DNA of 64,000 bases from Imbricaverruca yamaguchii (lineage: Eukaryota; Arthropoda; Thecostraca; Neoverrucidae), in the NCBI GenBank assembly GCA_034440575.1, contig JAOTOL010001448.1, positions 189,001-253,000 of the forward strand, written 5' to 3'. Both the position numbers and the translations under genes were made by a program. Below are positions 23,223 to 35,819 of the stretch, one piece after another. The stretch's first letter is position 1. Every line of letters begins with the position of its first letter. The notes under the pieces were generated by a model that worked only from the letters and a program-made list of their open reading frames with translations, was not told the DNA's origin and ran no database searches.

Positions 23223-23603
23223 CGCGTTTTTGTCGCGGCGAGCTGTCGCCGGCGGCGGCAAGACGGAGAGGACATGGTGGTCGGGCCGGCCGGTCAGCCG
23301 CGCCACCGGCAGAAGAATGGAGACAGCCGCACCGAGTTGGAGCCGGCGTCTGACGGCTGGTAGGGTGGCGGCGCGTACCGGACGTGACCTGGCCGGCGGC
23401 TGTCGGATGGCGTCAACTGTCGGCTGACGCCAGCTGTCGGCTGACGCCAGCTGTCTGCTGGCGCCAGCTGTCAGCTTACACCAGCTGTCGGCTGACACCA
23501 GCTGCCCATAATGTCAACCAGCCTCCGAGACGGCACGACACGACTGACAGTCGTACCGCCGCCGGCCGTGCAGATGTGCAGGCCATCACGACACTCGAAG
23601 TGG

Positions 23604-23604
23604 C

Positions 23605-23656
<52 letters not shown>

Positions 23657-23669
23657 GCCATCACGACAC

Positions 23670-23732
<63 letters not shown>

Positions 23733-23735
23733 GGG
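23604..23735. repeat. (ATG)n microsatellite, two blocks
   Basis: GAT/ATG runs interrupted by a copy of GGCCATCACGACACT, which also precedes the first block. Confidence 0.97.
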
Positions 23736-23892
23736 CGATGATGATGATGGCAGCAGTGGTTATAACGGTGACGGCGCTAATGATGTAGACCCTGATGACG
23801 ACGGAAGCAACGGCGGAGATGACGATGACGATGACGGTGATGACCAGGGTGATCTGTGAGGTTGACGAAGAACAGGATGTTTAAGGTACTTA

Positions 23893-24050
23893 GGTTCTTT
23901 CACGACGCATCCAACCACTAGGCTATACAGCTTCGCCAACCTCTCACGCCGATTGGTCGCGGACGGACTCGGTAAATGCCGTCGGTTGTAAGATTCGAAC
24001 CCACAATCTTGCGATCAAGATTCCGACACTACCAACTGAGCTACTGCGGC
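23893..24050 (-). mobile_element. tRNA(Lys)-like SINE, family A, copy 2
   Basis: Same box A and box B and body as the copy at 14861. It extends to CTTCGCCAACCTCTCACGCC and a TTTCACGACGCATCC end on the plus strand. Small deletions occur in the anticodon arm. Confidence 0.82.
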
Positions 24051-24334
24051 GCACAACGTTGGCGACACTGCCCGAGGCTGTATATAGCAGCAGAGTACGC
24101 TGCACACAGCGGCGGCTCTGCTGGTGTATGTCGGTGGTGGCGGTGACGGCAGGGCTTCACTAGCGGTCGTGACGGTGCCAGTGACGACGTGACACCGTCG
24201 ACACTGACACGTGTGACGAACACGCGACACCATCACTCCGCGAGAAGCCACACCCACGGCCAGTGACAGCGTAACGCCGGTGTCGACGCTAATTACCAGG
24301 TGATACAACGAGGCTAATACCATGCACTAGGAAC

Positions 24335-24605
24335 CATCCGTCTAACGCCAGGGGCCGGCCATCCGTCAAGTAGCGGGGCCCGGGGCCCCACCATTCGTCC
24401 AGTAGCGGGCCCTGGGCCCGGCCATCCGTCAAGTAGCGGGGCCCGGGGCCCCACCATTGTTCAGTAGCGGGCCCTGGGTCCGACCATCCGTCCAGTAGTG
24501 GGTCCGGGACCCAACCATCAGTCCAGTGCCGGGACGAGGGGCCCGACCATCCGTCCAGTAGTGGGACCCGGGGCCAGACCATCTGCCCAGTAGCGGGGCC
24601 GCGCC
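24335..24605. repeat. About 48-bp repeat
   Basis: CCATCCGTCCAGTAGCGGG and GGGGCCCGGGGCCCCACC alternate, five to six units. A looser GGGTCAGCACTGCATGACGC repeat occupies 24955-25200. Confidence 0.85.
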
Positions 24606-25707
24606 ATCCACAAACCGCCGGCACGTGGCGGCTGCTCCGACCCCAGCTGCGGCCAGATCGCAGCATTTGCAGCCAGCCGACGGCCCAACATTCCCAGCTA
24701 TAGCGTCGCCGCAGCATGTTCAGCAGGCCCACCCCGGACCCTTGCGGCCGCTAGTCGCATACTCTGTGGATGTCACCCCACCTCGGGATGCTGCATCCCC
24801 GCGGGATGCTGTACGTTCGGATGCTGGTTGGGACGTCGCATCCACTCGGGATGTCGACTTCTCGACCCGTCGAGGCCCACCACGCCCATTTAATGAGCCA
24901 CCGCGGCAGCAAATTCGTCTCATTCACTCGGAGCCTCCTTGCCACCCCCTCCTGCCCCTGACTGGGTCAGCACAACCTGACGCTGTCAGCATTCTCACCA
25001 ACATGGTCTCTTCCGAGCCCTCTCCCTCTCCATCCCACCGGGTCAGCACTGCATGACGCTGTCAGCATTCCGACCAACATTGCCTTTCCCAAGGCCCCCC
25101 TCATTCCACCGGGTCTGCATTGCATGACGCTGCCACCAGTCTCCCCAATACGGCCTCTCCCGAGCCCCCGCCCCCACTCCCACCGTGTCAGCAGTGCCAC
25201 CAACACCCCTGTGGAATTACCCCCACAGCCGCCACATCCTTTCCAAAGCTGCTGCTGAACACTGTGCCGCATAACTAACAGGCCCGGTCGACTAACTGCA
25301 GATTGCTTGTGTTGCGCTACCTCGGCTTCCGCTCCCAACTAACATTCGGCCTTCACAGACATGCACGCGATGGAGCTCTAAACGAATTCACGTCGTTCAA
25401 CACGGCACAATACAATTCTGCGAACATAACGTGGAACAATGTGATGTGAACGTCAAATTATCCAGCAGCTAGTTCACAATGGCACAACAATACTAACGAG
25501 TCGTTACGACGGTCACGTGTCTATCATTTCACAAACGGAGCCCACATCCGACTGAGCCAACTGGGGGGAGGCAGATGATCTGCACAGGTCGGCGACGACA
25601 GAGCACCCATCGGGCAGACTCGCCCGGGTCAGATACGGACACGGGTGGCGGGCACCGTGCCCTATCCATGAGCAGCTGTTCCTCTGCGGAACCCCAGTAT
25701 AACTCAC

Positions 25708-25773
25708 ACGGCAGGATCCCCTGCGCGACCAGCTGGTTCATCGGTCGTCGCGTCATCAGCTTCACTTTCAGAG
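25708..25773 (-). CDS. Mrtf: MRTF exon carrying RPEL motif 1
   Basis: A 66-bp exon lies between TCTTTTGCAG and a consensus donor GTGAGT. Its 21 complete codons read LKVKLMTRRPMNQLVAQGIL then P, the first actin-binding RPEL repeat of MRTF. In this family RPEL motifs each bind one G-actin. Actin binding retains the protein in the cytoplasm, and actin polymerisation releases it to the nucleus to co-activate SRF. The motif is the relaxed RPxxxLV form rather than RPxxxEL, as expected for motif 1. The exon starts and ends in phase 1. The split codon with 18457 gives Ser, reading ILP-S-LKASPALYEQ, which matches the family linker to RPEL2. Confidence 0.92.
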
Positions 25774-25859
25774 CTGCAAAAGAGCAGAGATGGCGCGTCA
25801 GTGATGCAATCATAGGAGCCACAGCACACGACACAAGGTGTGTGCGTGTGTGTGAATGT

Positions 25860-26020
25860 ATCGGTACGGGTACAGAACATCACATAGAGGGACAGAGAGT
25901 GGCACAAGCTGTACAGCCGCAGAACATCATACTGAAGGGAACGACACACATCAAGGTGCACTCAGATATACCGATATATATTCCACTGTCGTATGTATAT
26001 ACTACACATTGTGATATCTC

Positions 26021-26064
<44 letters not shown>

Positions 26065-27200
26065 TTGCATAGATGCTGCTTGGCCAAAAACAGTCTGCAT
26101 AAGGAAACGTCTTGTTTTATGGACCCAACATCAGCTATTGACTTGTTAACTCAGGGAAACTGGTGGTTCGAAGTCAAAACCACGCCACTACCGGATCACT
26201 ATGGCGAATTGGTCGGCCGTTTGACATCCACGACGGACACAGGGCGCTGGCCCACAGTCGGGAACACCAGACGACAGACCAGAGTACCGCTCGTCAGTCG
26301 ATGGGCCAGCTGCCGACGTGCTGCCGAGCAGTCAAAACAGTCACGCCGCGTGGTGTACACTATACGGAACTACACGCATCGCGTGGTGTACACGACACAA
26401 AAACATATGCACGACGTGGTGTACACGACACAAAACAGCCACACCAGTGTACACAACACCAAAACACACTCGGTGTCTAGTATCCGTAGTGGAATCTCTC
26501 TGCTTGCGTACCAACGTAAAACTTACACACCAACAAATCCCTTCAGGTGATAAGATCAGGCTTAATGACATCCTTGTCCCACCGTATTTCGGCTATGGAT
26601 GACATCGGGACATTGGCGGCTCCACTGATCAGTGAAGGCGACGCCGTTTCCTTCCCGCACAGCTGAGGCACGCAACTATGCGTATATCATCGCATACGAT
26701 CTCATAAGCATCGTTTAAAAGATCACCATCGGAGGTGGGCAAGACGAGTCCCTCAAGGTGGACCCGCCAATGGTTATCACCGCGACACCACCTGTACCAC
26801 CTACGTGCCATGTGTCGATGAAGGTTCGTGACAATATAACACACCTGCTGAGTGCAGGCTATGTACGCGACCGACTGCCAGTGGGCCACGATCAGCTGGC
26901 GGGAACAGGTCAGCTGGCGGGGCAACAGGGCATTGACTGATCATTTGGGCTGAAGGGCGCGCCGACCACGAGGCCATTTAGCGCCCACGGACAGCAGGCC
27001 AGACAGGCGCACGGTATCCACAACTCCGACGCGCGACATTGCGCGGGTCGGTGGCCAGCGGGCCCCACATCCCAGCCCGAGACGCATCAGCTGCATCACC
27101 GGTCGCCCTCGGGACACTTGTCCAGCTGGGCAGCGACCGACGCGAGAACTCCAGAGGCCAGACGACAGGCTGCGACCAGAGGGACACCAGGGGAGAGGCG
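25860..27200. other. Intronic sequence without assignable gene
   Basis: Contains (AT)n at 26021-26061 and three copies of a GTGGTGTACACGACACAAAA-like word at 26345-26440. ORFs here are short and lack codon bias or recognisable motifs. Confidence 0.6.
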
Positions 27201-27214
27201 GCGACGGTCCGCTG

Positions 27215-27670
27215 AGTACCGCCACAGAGGTGGAGACGGCCCGCCGAGTTGGTACCGCCACAGAGGTGGAGACGGCCCGCTGAGTTGGTACCGCCACAGA
27301 GGTGGAGACGGCCCGCTGAGTTGGTACCGCCACAGAGGTGGAGACGGCCCGCCGAGTTGGTACCGCCACAGAGGTGGAGACGGCCCGCTGAGTTGGTACC
27401 GCCACAGAGGTGGTGACGGCCCGCTGAGTACCGCCACAGAGGTGGTGACGGCCCGCTGAGTTGGTACCGCCACAGAGGTGGTGACGGCCCGCTGAGTTGG
27501 TACCGCCACAGAGGTGGAGACGGCCCGCTGAGTTGGTACCGCCACAGAGGTGGTGACGGCCCGCTGAGTTGGTACCGCCACAGAGGTGGAGACGGCCCGC
27601 TGAGTTGGTACCGCCACAGAGGTGGAGACGGCCCGCCGAGTTGGTACCGCCACAGAGGTGGAGACGTCAC
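27215..27670. repeat. 36-bp minisatellite
   Basis: ACCGCCACAGAGGTGGAGAC then GGCCCGCTGAGTTGGT, about 13 copies. The length is a multiple of three, so several frames stay open. Confidence 0.96.
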
Positions 27671-27894
27671 TCGGCGGTCGTGACGTATGACGTCACCGAT
27701 GCACCGTTTGCGGCCGGCGGCACTACCGGCCACACAGCCCGTCACGGCCGGGGATGAGCGGTCGCCTGACCTCCGCGGAGCCGCACCAGCAGAGCAGCCG
27801 TGGAGGTGCAGTGTCCGGGCCCCAGTGTCACCAAAGCCCCCCCCCCCACCCCGACGGCCGCGCTCTTCGCCGGTGACAGGCGCCGGCACCATGG

Positions 27895-28195
27895 ATGTGC
27901 TGCCGATGCTCACACTGGTGTCCGCCGATGCTAGCAATAGTGTCCACCGATGTAGACACTAGTGTCCGCCGATCCTAACACTAGTGTCTGCCGATGCCAA
28001 CACTAGTGCCCGCCTATGCCAATACTAGTGCCCGCCGATGCCAACACTGGTGTCCGACGATGCCGACACTAGTGTCCGCCTATGCCAACACTAGTGTCCG
28101 TCGATACCGACTCTACCGTCCGACGATGCCGACGCTAATGTCCACCGATGCCGACATTGGTGGCCACCGATGCTAACACCATCGTCCGCCGATGC
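27895..28195. repeat. 22-bp minisatellite
   Basis: CCGATGCCAACACTAGTGTC-like units. 28200-29160 is unassigned. Confidence 0.92.
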
Positions 28196-29164
28196 GACTG
28201 GTTCGGTGCAGCAGCTCCAACAGTGACAACCACCTCATCGGCGTGCACGCCTCACCCCACTGCACAACGCCTGACTGCAGCCGGTCAGACGGCCCACCGC
28301 AGCCAGTAGTCACCAGTCAATATGACACTGGATAGAGACTGAACAGGACGCTGTGATGGAGACATCAATCACAAATGCTGTCGCCCGGGAGCTGACCGTC
28401 CGGGTTCACACTGACCTACTGACCTAGCTGACGCCGCTACCCGTCATCACAAAAGCCGTGGACTTGAAACAATGCCGTTTCTGAAACTCGGCTACACACG
28501 AATATTCTGAGGGATTTTCACAATGCTCGATATCACAATGATGATCTCAGCAGTCAGAGGTGGTGCAAAAGAAGGCCATCAATTCATGGCTGGAGATCCC
28601 GGGGGTCGGGCGCGTGGGAGGTGGAGTCTAGACCTGCCTGGCTTGGTAATATGCTAATGGTAAGTTGTCAGGCTTCGTGAGTGATCTCCAGCCCAGCATC
28701 AGCACCACCTAGCCGAAGCCGAAGTGGAAACAGCGCACAGGAGCGCCAGTGAAGTGGTTGTCCGATTTAGCCACATCTAGGCTTCACCATAGGCAGTGAC
28801 ACCGTCTCCGCCGCATGCAGAGGCACACGAACGATGGGGGTGGAGCCAGACAGGATGCTTCCTCTCTCCCAATGTAGGATGAGCTTTAACCCCACGAGCA
28901 TCGCATGAACAGCAACTCCCAAAATTGGGTTCGCCTCCCACCACAACCGAGATAATCCCTAGGCATATGTCCAAGATGACATCAAAACATTGCTACAGGA
29001 ATCCAATTGCCAAATGAGCGAGATTACGCCGGCGAAGGGCTAGGTCACCACACCCCGACCAGTGACCCCAGGTCATATCACACCAACCGACGGCGCAACA
29101 GCAGCAACCACGCTCGTAGGGCCGACATGAGGTCAGCCGCCATCCATGACGACCGACAAGGTCC

Positions 29165-29265
29165 GGCCAGGTCAGAACAAGTCAGGTCAGGTCAGGCCAG
29201 GCCAGGTCAGGCCAGGCCAGGCCAGGTCAGGCCAGGTCAGGTCAGGTCAGGCCAGGCCAGTCAGT
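29165..29265. repeat. GGTCA/GGCCA pentamer tract
   Basis: AGGTC and AGGCC pentamers in tandem. Confidence 0.92.
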
Positions 29266-29329
29266 GTCAGAACCACATGGCCACTACCACCGCAGCCGTC
29301 TTGATGGTCAGGACCACACTGCCACCATC

Positions 29330-29835
29330 CACCGCCACGGTCGCCCCAACGGCCAGCACCACACCGGCACCACCCACAGCGGCTCTGACGGTCAACACCA
29401 CACCGGCACCATCCACGGCGGCTCTGACGGTCAACACCACACCGGCACCATCCGCGGCGGCTCTGACGGTCAACACCACACCGGCACCATCCACGGCGGC
29501 TCTGACGGTCAACACCACACCGGCACCATCCGCAGCGGCTCTGACGGTCAACACCACACCGGCACCATCCACAGCGGCTCTGACGGTCAACACCACACCG
29601 GCACCATCCACAGCGGCTCTGACGGTCAACACCACACCGGCACCATCCACAGCGGCTCTGACGGTCAACACCACACCGGCACCATCCACGGCGGCTCTGA
29701 CGGTCAACACCACACCGGCACCATCCACGGCGGCTCTGACGGTCAACACCACACCGGCACCATCTGCGGCGGCTCTGACGGTCAACACCACACCGGCACC
29801 ATCTGCGGCGGCTCTGACGGTCAATACCACACGGG
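29330..29835. repeat. 39-bp minisatellite (13 codons)
   Basis: GGTCAACACCACACCGGCAC then CATCCACGGCGGCTCTGAC, about 13 copies. Multiple open frames follow from the 39-bp period; no splice or start evidence for coding. Confidence 0.96.
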
Positions 29836-30089
29836 CACCAGCCGGTGCTCCTGGCACCACAGTCGGCCTCCGGACAGCTTCGTGACCCGACCGCAGGATC
29901 CTCAGCGTGGCCGGGACGCTGCGGTGACCGGACCTGTCCAACCACACGGCGAGCCTCCAGTGCGTGCTGCACGGTGATGCCGCTGAAGTCAGAGTCAGAG
30001 TCACCACCAACCCCATGACAACCTTCCAGAGATATCTGCCGTAGGGCGCCAGGCGCCCATCGGAGGCCCACGAGAGCGGGCCGCCAGAG

Positions 30090-30365
30090 TCGTTCTGACG
30101 TCACTGGGCCGCCAGAGTCGTACTGACGTCACTGGGCCGCCAGTCGTACTGACGTCACTGGGCCGCCAGAGTCGTACTGACGTCACTGGGCCGCCAGAGT
30201 CGTACTGACGTCACTGGGCCGCCAGAGTCGTTGTTGTTGGAGTTTATGGGTGCATCAACAGCATCTGTGATGCAGCGACCTGGCCGCCAGAGTCGTACTG
30301 ACGTCACTGGGCCGCCAGAGTCGTACTGACGTCACTTGGCCGCCGGAGCCGTACTGACGTCACTG
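30090..30365. repeat. 28-bp minisatellite with a family C insertion
   Basis: GGGCCGCCAGAGTCGTACTG then ACGTCACT. Interrupted at 30225-30285 by a GTT-tailed family C fragment. Confidence 0.93.
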
Positions 30366-30497
30366 GGATGCCAACGCCATCGGCCCACTGATGTGGGCGG
30401 GCCTCGCGCCAAATTGGCACAGCACACAGTGACCAGTGGCGGCATGCCACTGCCACAGTCAGGCGTTTGGCTCTTCGCCTGGTGCCGGAAAAAGTCC

Positions 30498-30787
30498 GTC
30501 ACGGCCGTCGGACAAAGCGTCCACACAGCATTTTTCTCTTTCTTTAGCAGTCCTGGAGCGTGGTCCCCAGTGTCGAGAAGTGCACGCGGTATTTCTGGCC
30601 AACAACCACCGAAAATAGTGGTCAAGGTCATTCATCACCGAGGTCACCGAGGTCACGGCCGCCGAACAAAGCGCACACACGGCATTTTTCTCTTTCTTTA
30701 GCAGCCCTCGAGCGTGGTCCCCAGTGTCGAGAAGTGCACGCGGTATTTCTGGCCCACGACCGCCGAAAATAGGCGTCAAGGTCATTC
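30498..30787. repeat. 154-bp tandem duplication
   Basis: 30498-30633 and 30652-30787 share GTCACGGCCG..., TTTTTCTCTTTCTTTAGCAG and TGTCGAGAAGTGCACGCGG. 30790-31150 is unassigned. Confidence 0.9.
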
Positions 30788-31189
30788 GCCACATACCGCA
30801 TTTCACTTCTGAGACGGTCAAAGAAAAAGAGCCTGATATGGTTGCCAATTTGTTGACGTCATACATAGTTGTTCTGGACTTAATCTCAGAAAAGAGAGGG
30901 AGAGAAAGGCCCAGTCCCTTTTATTATTGCTTAGATAAGCCAAGGTGCGAACTGATGTCTGCGTACAAGATCCACCCACGAATAGGATGGATGCGATGAG
31001 CATACACCCTGGATTGTACGTGAGCGTGATGTTTGGTTCAGCGTGCGAGCCGTCGGGGTCACCGAGGTCACCAAGCCCCAACCTACACGCCCATGGCCTG
31101 AATATCCTGCAGCAATAGCGGGTTTTCAGCCAGCCGTTCCTCAGTAATCGGCAGAACGTGCAGCCTGTCGCTCAGCAATCCCGAAACGG

Positions 31190-31350
31190 CGACCCGTCGG
31201 TCAGCAGCTCCGAGCTGACAGCAATTCGTTCAGCAGTTTCGAGCCGGCAGCAGTTCATTCAGCAGTTCGTTCAGCAGTCCCGAGCCGACAACAGTTCGCT
31301 CTGCAGCTCTGAGCCGACAGCAGTTCGCTCGGCAGGCGACAACGTGACGC
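31190..31350. repeat. Short AGCAGTTCGTTC repeats
   Basis: Irregular units with CAGCAGTTC and CCGAGCCGACAACAGTTCG. A 42-bp repeat (GTGTACCAACACCGCCCGTG) follows at 31795-31945. Confidence 0.8.
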
Positions 31351-32159
31351 CTAGACCAGCCGAACGCTGTGGCCAGTCCCATTCTATCCGTCCAGCAGCC
31401 AGCCGACGCGAAGTGGCGACCGCCCGAGTGTGTGTACAAATCGCCTCCCATGGAAGCATTCCAACAGCTGAACGGTCTACAGGCTCAGCACCCCGCGCTG
31501 GCTCAGCCCACTACCACACTGGACCGGTGCACCCAGCTCAGGTTCGGCCGCTGCTCTAACGAAGCCAACACCGACAGCATCACTCTCCGCCCCCACCAAC
31601 CGCTGCCCTCACAACAGCACCCGCAAGAACGGCGGACAAGACCGTGTCACATGCGGGGCCAAGGCCGTACGGTACACCGGGCACCGTGCCGAACCACGAG
31701 CCGCGAAACCGCGCGGCAACGGACGCCTTTGGCGGGGATTTGTCGGCAATGGGTACGGACGAGGATACCACCGTCCCGAGGACGAGCGTACCACCGTCTA
31801 GTGTACTGACAACGCCCGTGGACGAGGATACCACGGTCTGGTGTACCAACACCGCGCGTGGACGCGGATACCACCGTCTGGTGTACCAACACCGCCTGTG
31901 GACGCGGATACCACCGCCTCGTGTACCAACACCGCCCGTGGTCGTGGACGTGGCCTTCTTCCGGCGGGATCATTCTCTACGCCGCGCGCTCGCGCGTGCG
32001 TGGGTTCCCGCGCGATCACCCGCCCCCACCCACACGTGCGTGCGCGCGCGTGAGTGGGCGGGTCCGGAAGCGGCCCACCAGCCGCTGCGACGCCACGGCC
32101 GGCCGGTAGGGGGCGGGCCGGCCGCCAGGAGCCAACGAAAACAGCCGGCACGCCAGCCG

Positions 32160-32630
32160 TGCCATAGCGCGGAGGCCGGGACCATGAGTCTGAAAGGTCG
32201 GCCGGGGGCTGACTGTCCAGCATCGGCTGCCGTTTCGTACCATAGCGCGGAGGTCATGGCCACGGGTCAGACAGGTCGGGCCAGGACTGACCCCCCCCTA
32301 TTCTAGGCTGCCGTACCGTACCAAGTATGGAGGCCATGGCCACGGGTTATACAGATCGACCAGTGGCTAACATGTCGACCAGGGTCAGACAGGTCGGGCC
32401 GGGACTGACCCCCCCCCCATTCTCGGCCGCCGTACCGTACCAATACATGCAAGCAAGGGCCATCGGTCAGACAGGTCGGTCATGGGCCGGCTGCCCAGCC
32501 TTGGCTGCCATAGCATGGTCACCCCGAAGCTGACTGCCCAGCCTCTGTTGCCGTACCGTACCATAGCATAGCATAGCATAGCATAGCATAGCATGGAGGC
32601 CAGGGCCACAAGTCAGACAGGTCACTCGGG
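32160..32630. repeat. Roughly 90-bp degenerate repeat plus (GCATA)n
   Basis: GCCGTACCGTACCATAGC and GGGTCAGACAGGTCGGGC recur. CATAG pentamers run at 32560-32595. Confidence 0.83.
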
Positions 32631-33327
32631 GCTCTACTGCTCAGCCTCGGGTGCCGTACGACACCTCGCCACTTCACAGAGGCCACTTCTGGCATCCTTC
32701 TGGCCATTGGTGCCTGGATATTGACGCCACGTTGAGGTGAAATAATAGAGGACTTGGCGAAATTATTCAACAAGGATTGCCAGCATCCGTTGAACCCGTC
32801 TGGGACAACGAATCTCCCGGAGAATGAGCACACCACCGCCACCGACTACCGCGTTCACGTTCCGGCAACAACGTCCGCACGCGGATTCACAACCGAAACG
32901 TGGCAATAAAGGTGCTACGTGGCCGCTGATTTCCCCCGCGTACTCCAGACGGAGCACTACGGCACTTCCACACCGCCAATCTGGGACACATGCACAGTGC
33001 AAGGGCGCCGGTGGTATCGGGCGGACAGCGCGGTGTCTCATGTCGTCCGGCGGAGGCGTCTCGCTCCCCCTGCCCCCACAACACACTCCGAGTCACACAG
33101 TCAGACCGTACTCCACCTGTGCGCCAACTGTTTCAGGGCGAGTGTCCTCCTGAAGGCGGCGAGAGTGGGATGATGGGGGCGGCTATCACCTCGTTTGGGT
33201 TTTCCATGTTGCCACATGATGTTGGGCACCATCGACACTAATGTATGCGTGTTGTGCCGCCTTACCAGGTGGCATTGCTTCATCCCCCGTCTTCCTCCCC
33301 ACATATAATGATACACGCCGTACTCAC

Positions 33328-33457
33328 ACTCCTTGTTGCGGTCCATCTGCTTGTGCAGTGGCGAGTCGTCCACCTCTGCCTGAGGCGGCGAGAGTGGGAT
33401 GATGGGGGGCGGCGAGCCCCCTCCCTCCGCCATGTCGACTTGTTCGAAGTCAAAATT
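33328..33457 (-). CDS. Mrtf: MRTF N-terminal exon, acidic/proline segment before RPEL1
   Basis: The acceptor is GTCGTTGCAG and the donor is GAGT followed by GTGAGT. The 130 bp (43 codons plus one base) read NFDFEQVDMAEGGG, a Pro-rich stretch, then HKQMDRNKE. Spliced to 25773, the split codon becomes Ser and the join reads NKE-S-LKVKLM. This matches, as I recall it, the NKESLKVKLM lead-in to the first RPEL motif of insect Mrtf, which is the main evidence for the exon. The internal ATG (VDMAEGG) sits in a good start context (GACATGG), so this exon could also carry the initiator of a shorter isoform. A roughly 50-bp piece of the exon is repeated in the following intron at 33134-33183. Confidence 0.77.
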
Positions 33458-33529
33458 CTGCAACGACACGACAATGCATGAGGACAGGTCACACGCGTGA
33501 TGTTGTCCAGCACTAAACGACACACCACT

Positions 33530-33875
33530 ACACACCATTGTGTGCAGTGGGTCACCAAACAACACACCATTCCACACTACGGTGCACAGTGGGACAGGGT
33601 GATGTCCAGCACCGAACGACACACTATTCCACACCATGGTATACAGTGGGACAGGGGAAGGCCCACAAAAAAGGGGGGGGACTAACAACAATATTCCACA
33701 CCATGGCGTACAGTGAAGGTTTTTACAGTGGGACAGGGTAATGCCCAGCACTAAACAACATATCATTCCACACCATGGCGTACAGTGGGACAGGGTGACG
33801 CTCAGCACTAAACAACATATCATTCCACACCATGGCGTACAGTGGGACAGGGTGACGCTCAGCACCAATCTATTC
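33530..33875. repeat. 57-bp minisatellite upstream of the 33457 exon
   Basis: CACACCATGGCGTACAGTGG then GACAGGGTGACGCTCAGCAC, five to six units. Confidence 0.92.
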
Positions 33876-34124
33876 CACAACCATGACATGCACCGCGATC
33901 TGACGAATGCCAACCACTAAACAACACGAGACAGCTGCCACGATCGGCCGCCGGTCCGCACCGCATCATTTCCGCTGCAGAACGACACACATAGGTCACT
34001 GTCAGTCGGCACAAGATTAGATAGGCCAAACTGCGCGCAAACACCGTGCCGAAGCCACCGCGCGTCGGCGCAGATCGAGCTTCGCAGAGGCGCCCGCCGA
34101 CAAACCACGACTGGCCGGAAAAAC

Positions 34125-34480
34125 CGACACTGTCCACAGCCAAGTCGACACCTTTCCACACAAAAACCGACACTGTCCACAGCCAAGTCGACACCTTTCC
34201 ACACAAAAACCGACACTGTCCACAGCCAAGTCGACACCTTTCCACACAAAAACCGACACTGTCCACAGCCAAGTCGACACCTTTCCACACAAAACCGACA
34301 CTGTCCCAGCCAACCTTTCCCCAAACCACACTGTCCACAGCCAAGTCGACGCCTTACCGCACAAAAATCGACACTCTTCGTGCCAAAACCGGCTCTATGC
34401 ACACGAAAACCGACACCGTCCACACCAAAACCGACAACGTTCACAAAAAGCCGATAACTTCCACACAGAAGCATCGGTCA
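34125..34480. repeat. About 43-bp minisatellite
   Basis: AAAAACCGACACTGTCCACA then GCCAAGTCGACACCTTTCC; the right side is degenerate. A similar CAACACCGCCC-type repeat lies at 35515-35690. Confidence 0.92.
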
Positions 34481-34540
34481 CCTCAGCACCCGGAACTGCC
34501 ACATTAACACTCGCACGTCCGGCGGTCCGCGCCAACTTCG

Positions 34541-35500
34541 CATGTCCGGGGGGCAGATGTCTGCCCTCCCCAAAATCTCTAGAACTATGCTAGCTAGCGA
34601 CAAACAGAAAACGGCGTTGGATAGTTGGTGACAGGCTCTATCGAAAGTGTTTCGGTCATTTTTCGCTCAGGTCAATATCCAGGTCACTGGGCCATCATAG
34701 GTCAAATTCGACCAGATCGGGTGGGACTCTCAGATATTGACACATATCTCAGGACCTATAACAGATAGAAACGGCGAACGCTATTCGACAGTCCTTGAAA
34801 TGTGTTATCGACAATAGGCGGTGTGATTTAAGGTCAGGTCAACCGAAACTATGACCTCAGGCCAAGGTCATGAAGTAGCCTAGGGAGGTCATGTAATATA
34901 TCAATCGACACGTCTTGGCGATACAAGCACAATGACGGTAATTTCAGCCTTCTAGCTCAATGCAGTGCGACATAATGCGCATAAATGTGTAGTGATCTCA
35001 GGTGACCTCAGATGACATTGGTGAGGTCATTGAGCAAAAATGTCAGCGGTAACATTGAGCATAGCTTCCAACTACATGCCACAACCGTTGTGAGATCATT
35101 CCGAGAGCAAATATGTAACCAGAAAACATTTGTATATTTTACCGTAGCCCTATAGTGGGGAAGCCATGGCAGCGACCTGACCTAAGGTCAATGCTACGGA
35201 AAAAACCGATATACATATTATGGTCCCTGATGAGATCATGACGTGTTATAAGTTTGAAATCAATCGCCCAATTATTGTGGAAGTTATGCCACCTAGAACT
35301 CCGAGTGTAGTTGGGTCACTTCGCCTGACCTGGTGACCTGACCTAAGATGAGCCCAGGGTTAGAAATGTATGTGGATATGCGGAAAAGACCAATGAGCAG
35401 CCATGCGAGGTTTGGCCTTGCTAACTCGATTCTCGATTAGTATGGCGGCAAATTAGGAAAAACCGCAGGGGGCAGATATCTGCCCCCCCCCCCGGACATG
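34541..35500. mobile_element. Non-coding TIR element with CAGATNTCTG palindromic ends
   Basis: The left end has CATGTCCGGGGGG followed by CAGATGTCTGCCC. The right end, reverse-complemented, has CATGTCCGG, a longer G run, then CAGATATCTGCCC. Each end is thus a terminal inverted repeat containing its own small palindrome. The interior is AT-richer than its surroundings, has many AGGTCA-like words and no useful ORF. This is the structure of a MITE or other non-autonomous DNA transposon. No clear target-site duplication is visible, so exact ends are uncertain. Confidence 0.6.
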
Positions 35501-35819
35501 TGCGGGTTAAAACAGACTACCCACACCAACACAGACATTGACCACCACCGCGCCCTGCCAACACCAACACCGCCCCTACTAAAACCAACGCCGCCCGTGC
35601 TGAGACCAACACCGCCCACACAAAAACAACAACATCGACCACACTAAAACCAACACTGTCTGTGCCATAAACAACGCTGTCCCATATAAAACCCGGCAAA
35701 ACGGCAGCGGAATAGCAGCGGACTCAGCAGGGATACAGCAGAGCGACCAGAGCACGGCCAGCAGGATCAACCGCCGCCCTCAACAGCGCAACACTATCGC
35801 ATGGTAGGGCTGCCAACTG

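Noticed and set aside
24625..25056. 143-codon plus-strand ORF in a GC-rich segment
   Set aside because: No motif; overlaps short internal repeats, and neighbouring frames are equally open.
29007..30104. Threonine/proline-rich repeat protein (STAALTVNTTPAP)
   Set aside because: The 39-bp unit is a multiple of three, so several frames on both strands stay open. No signal peptide, splice support or unique domain.
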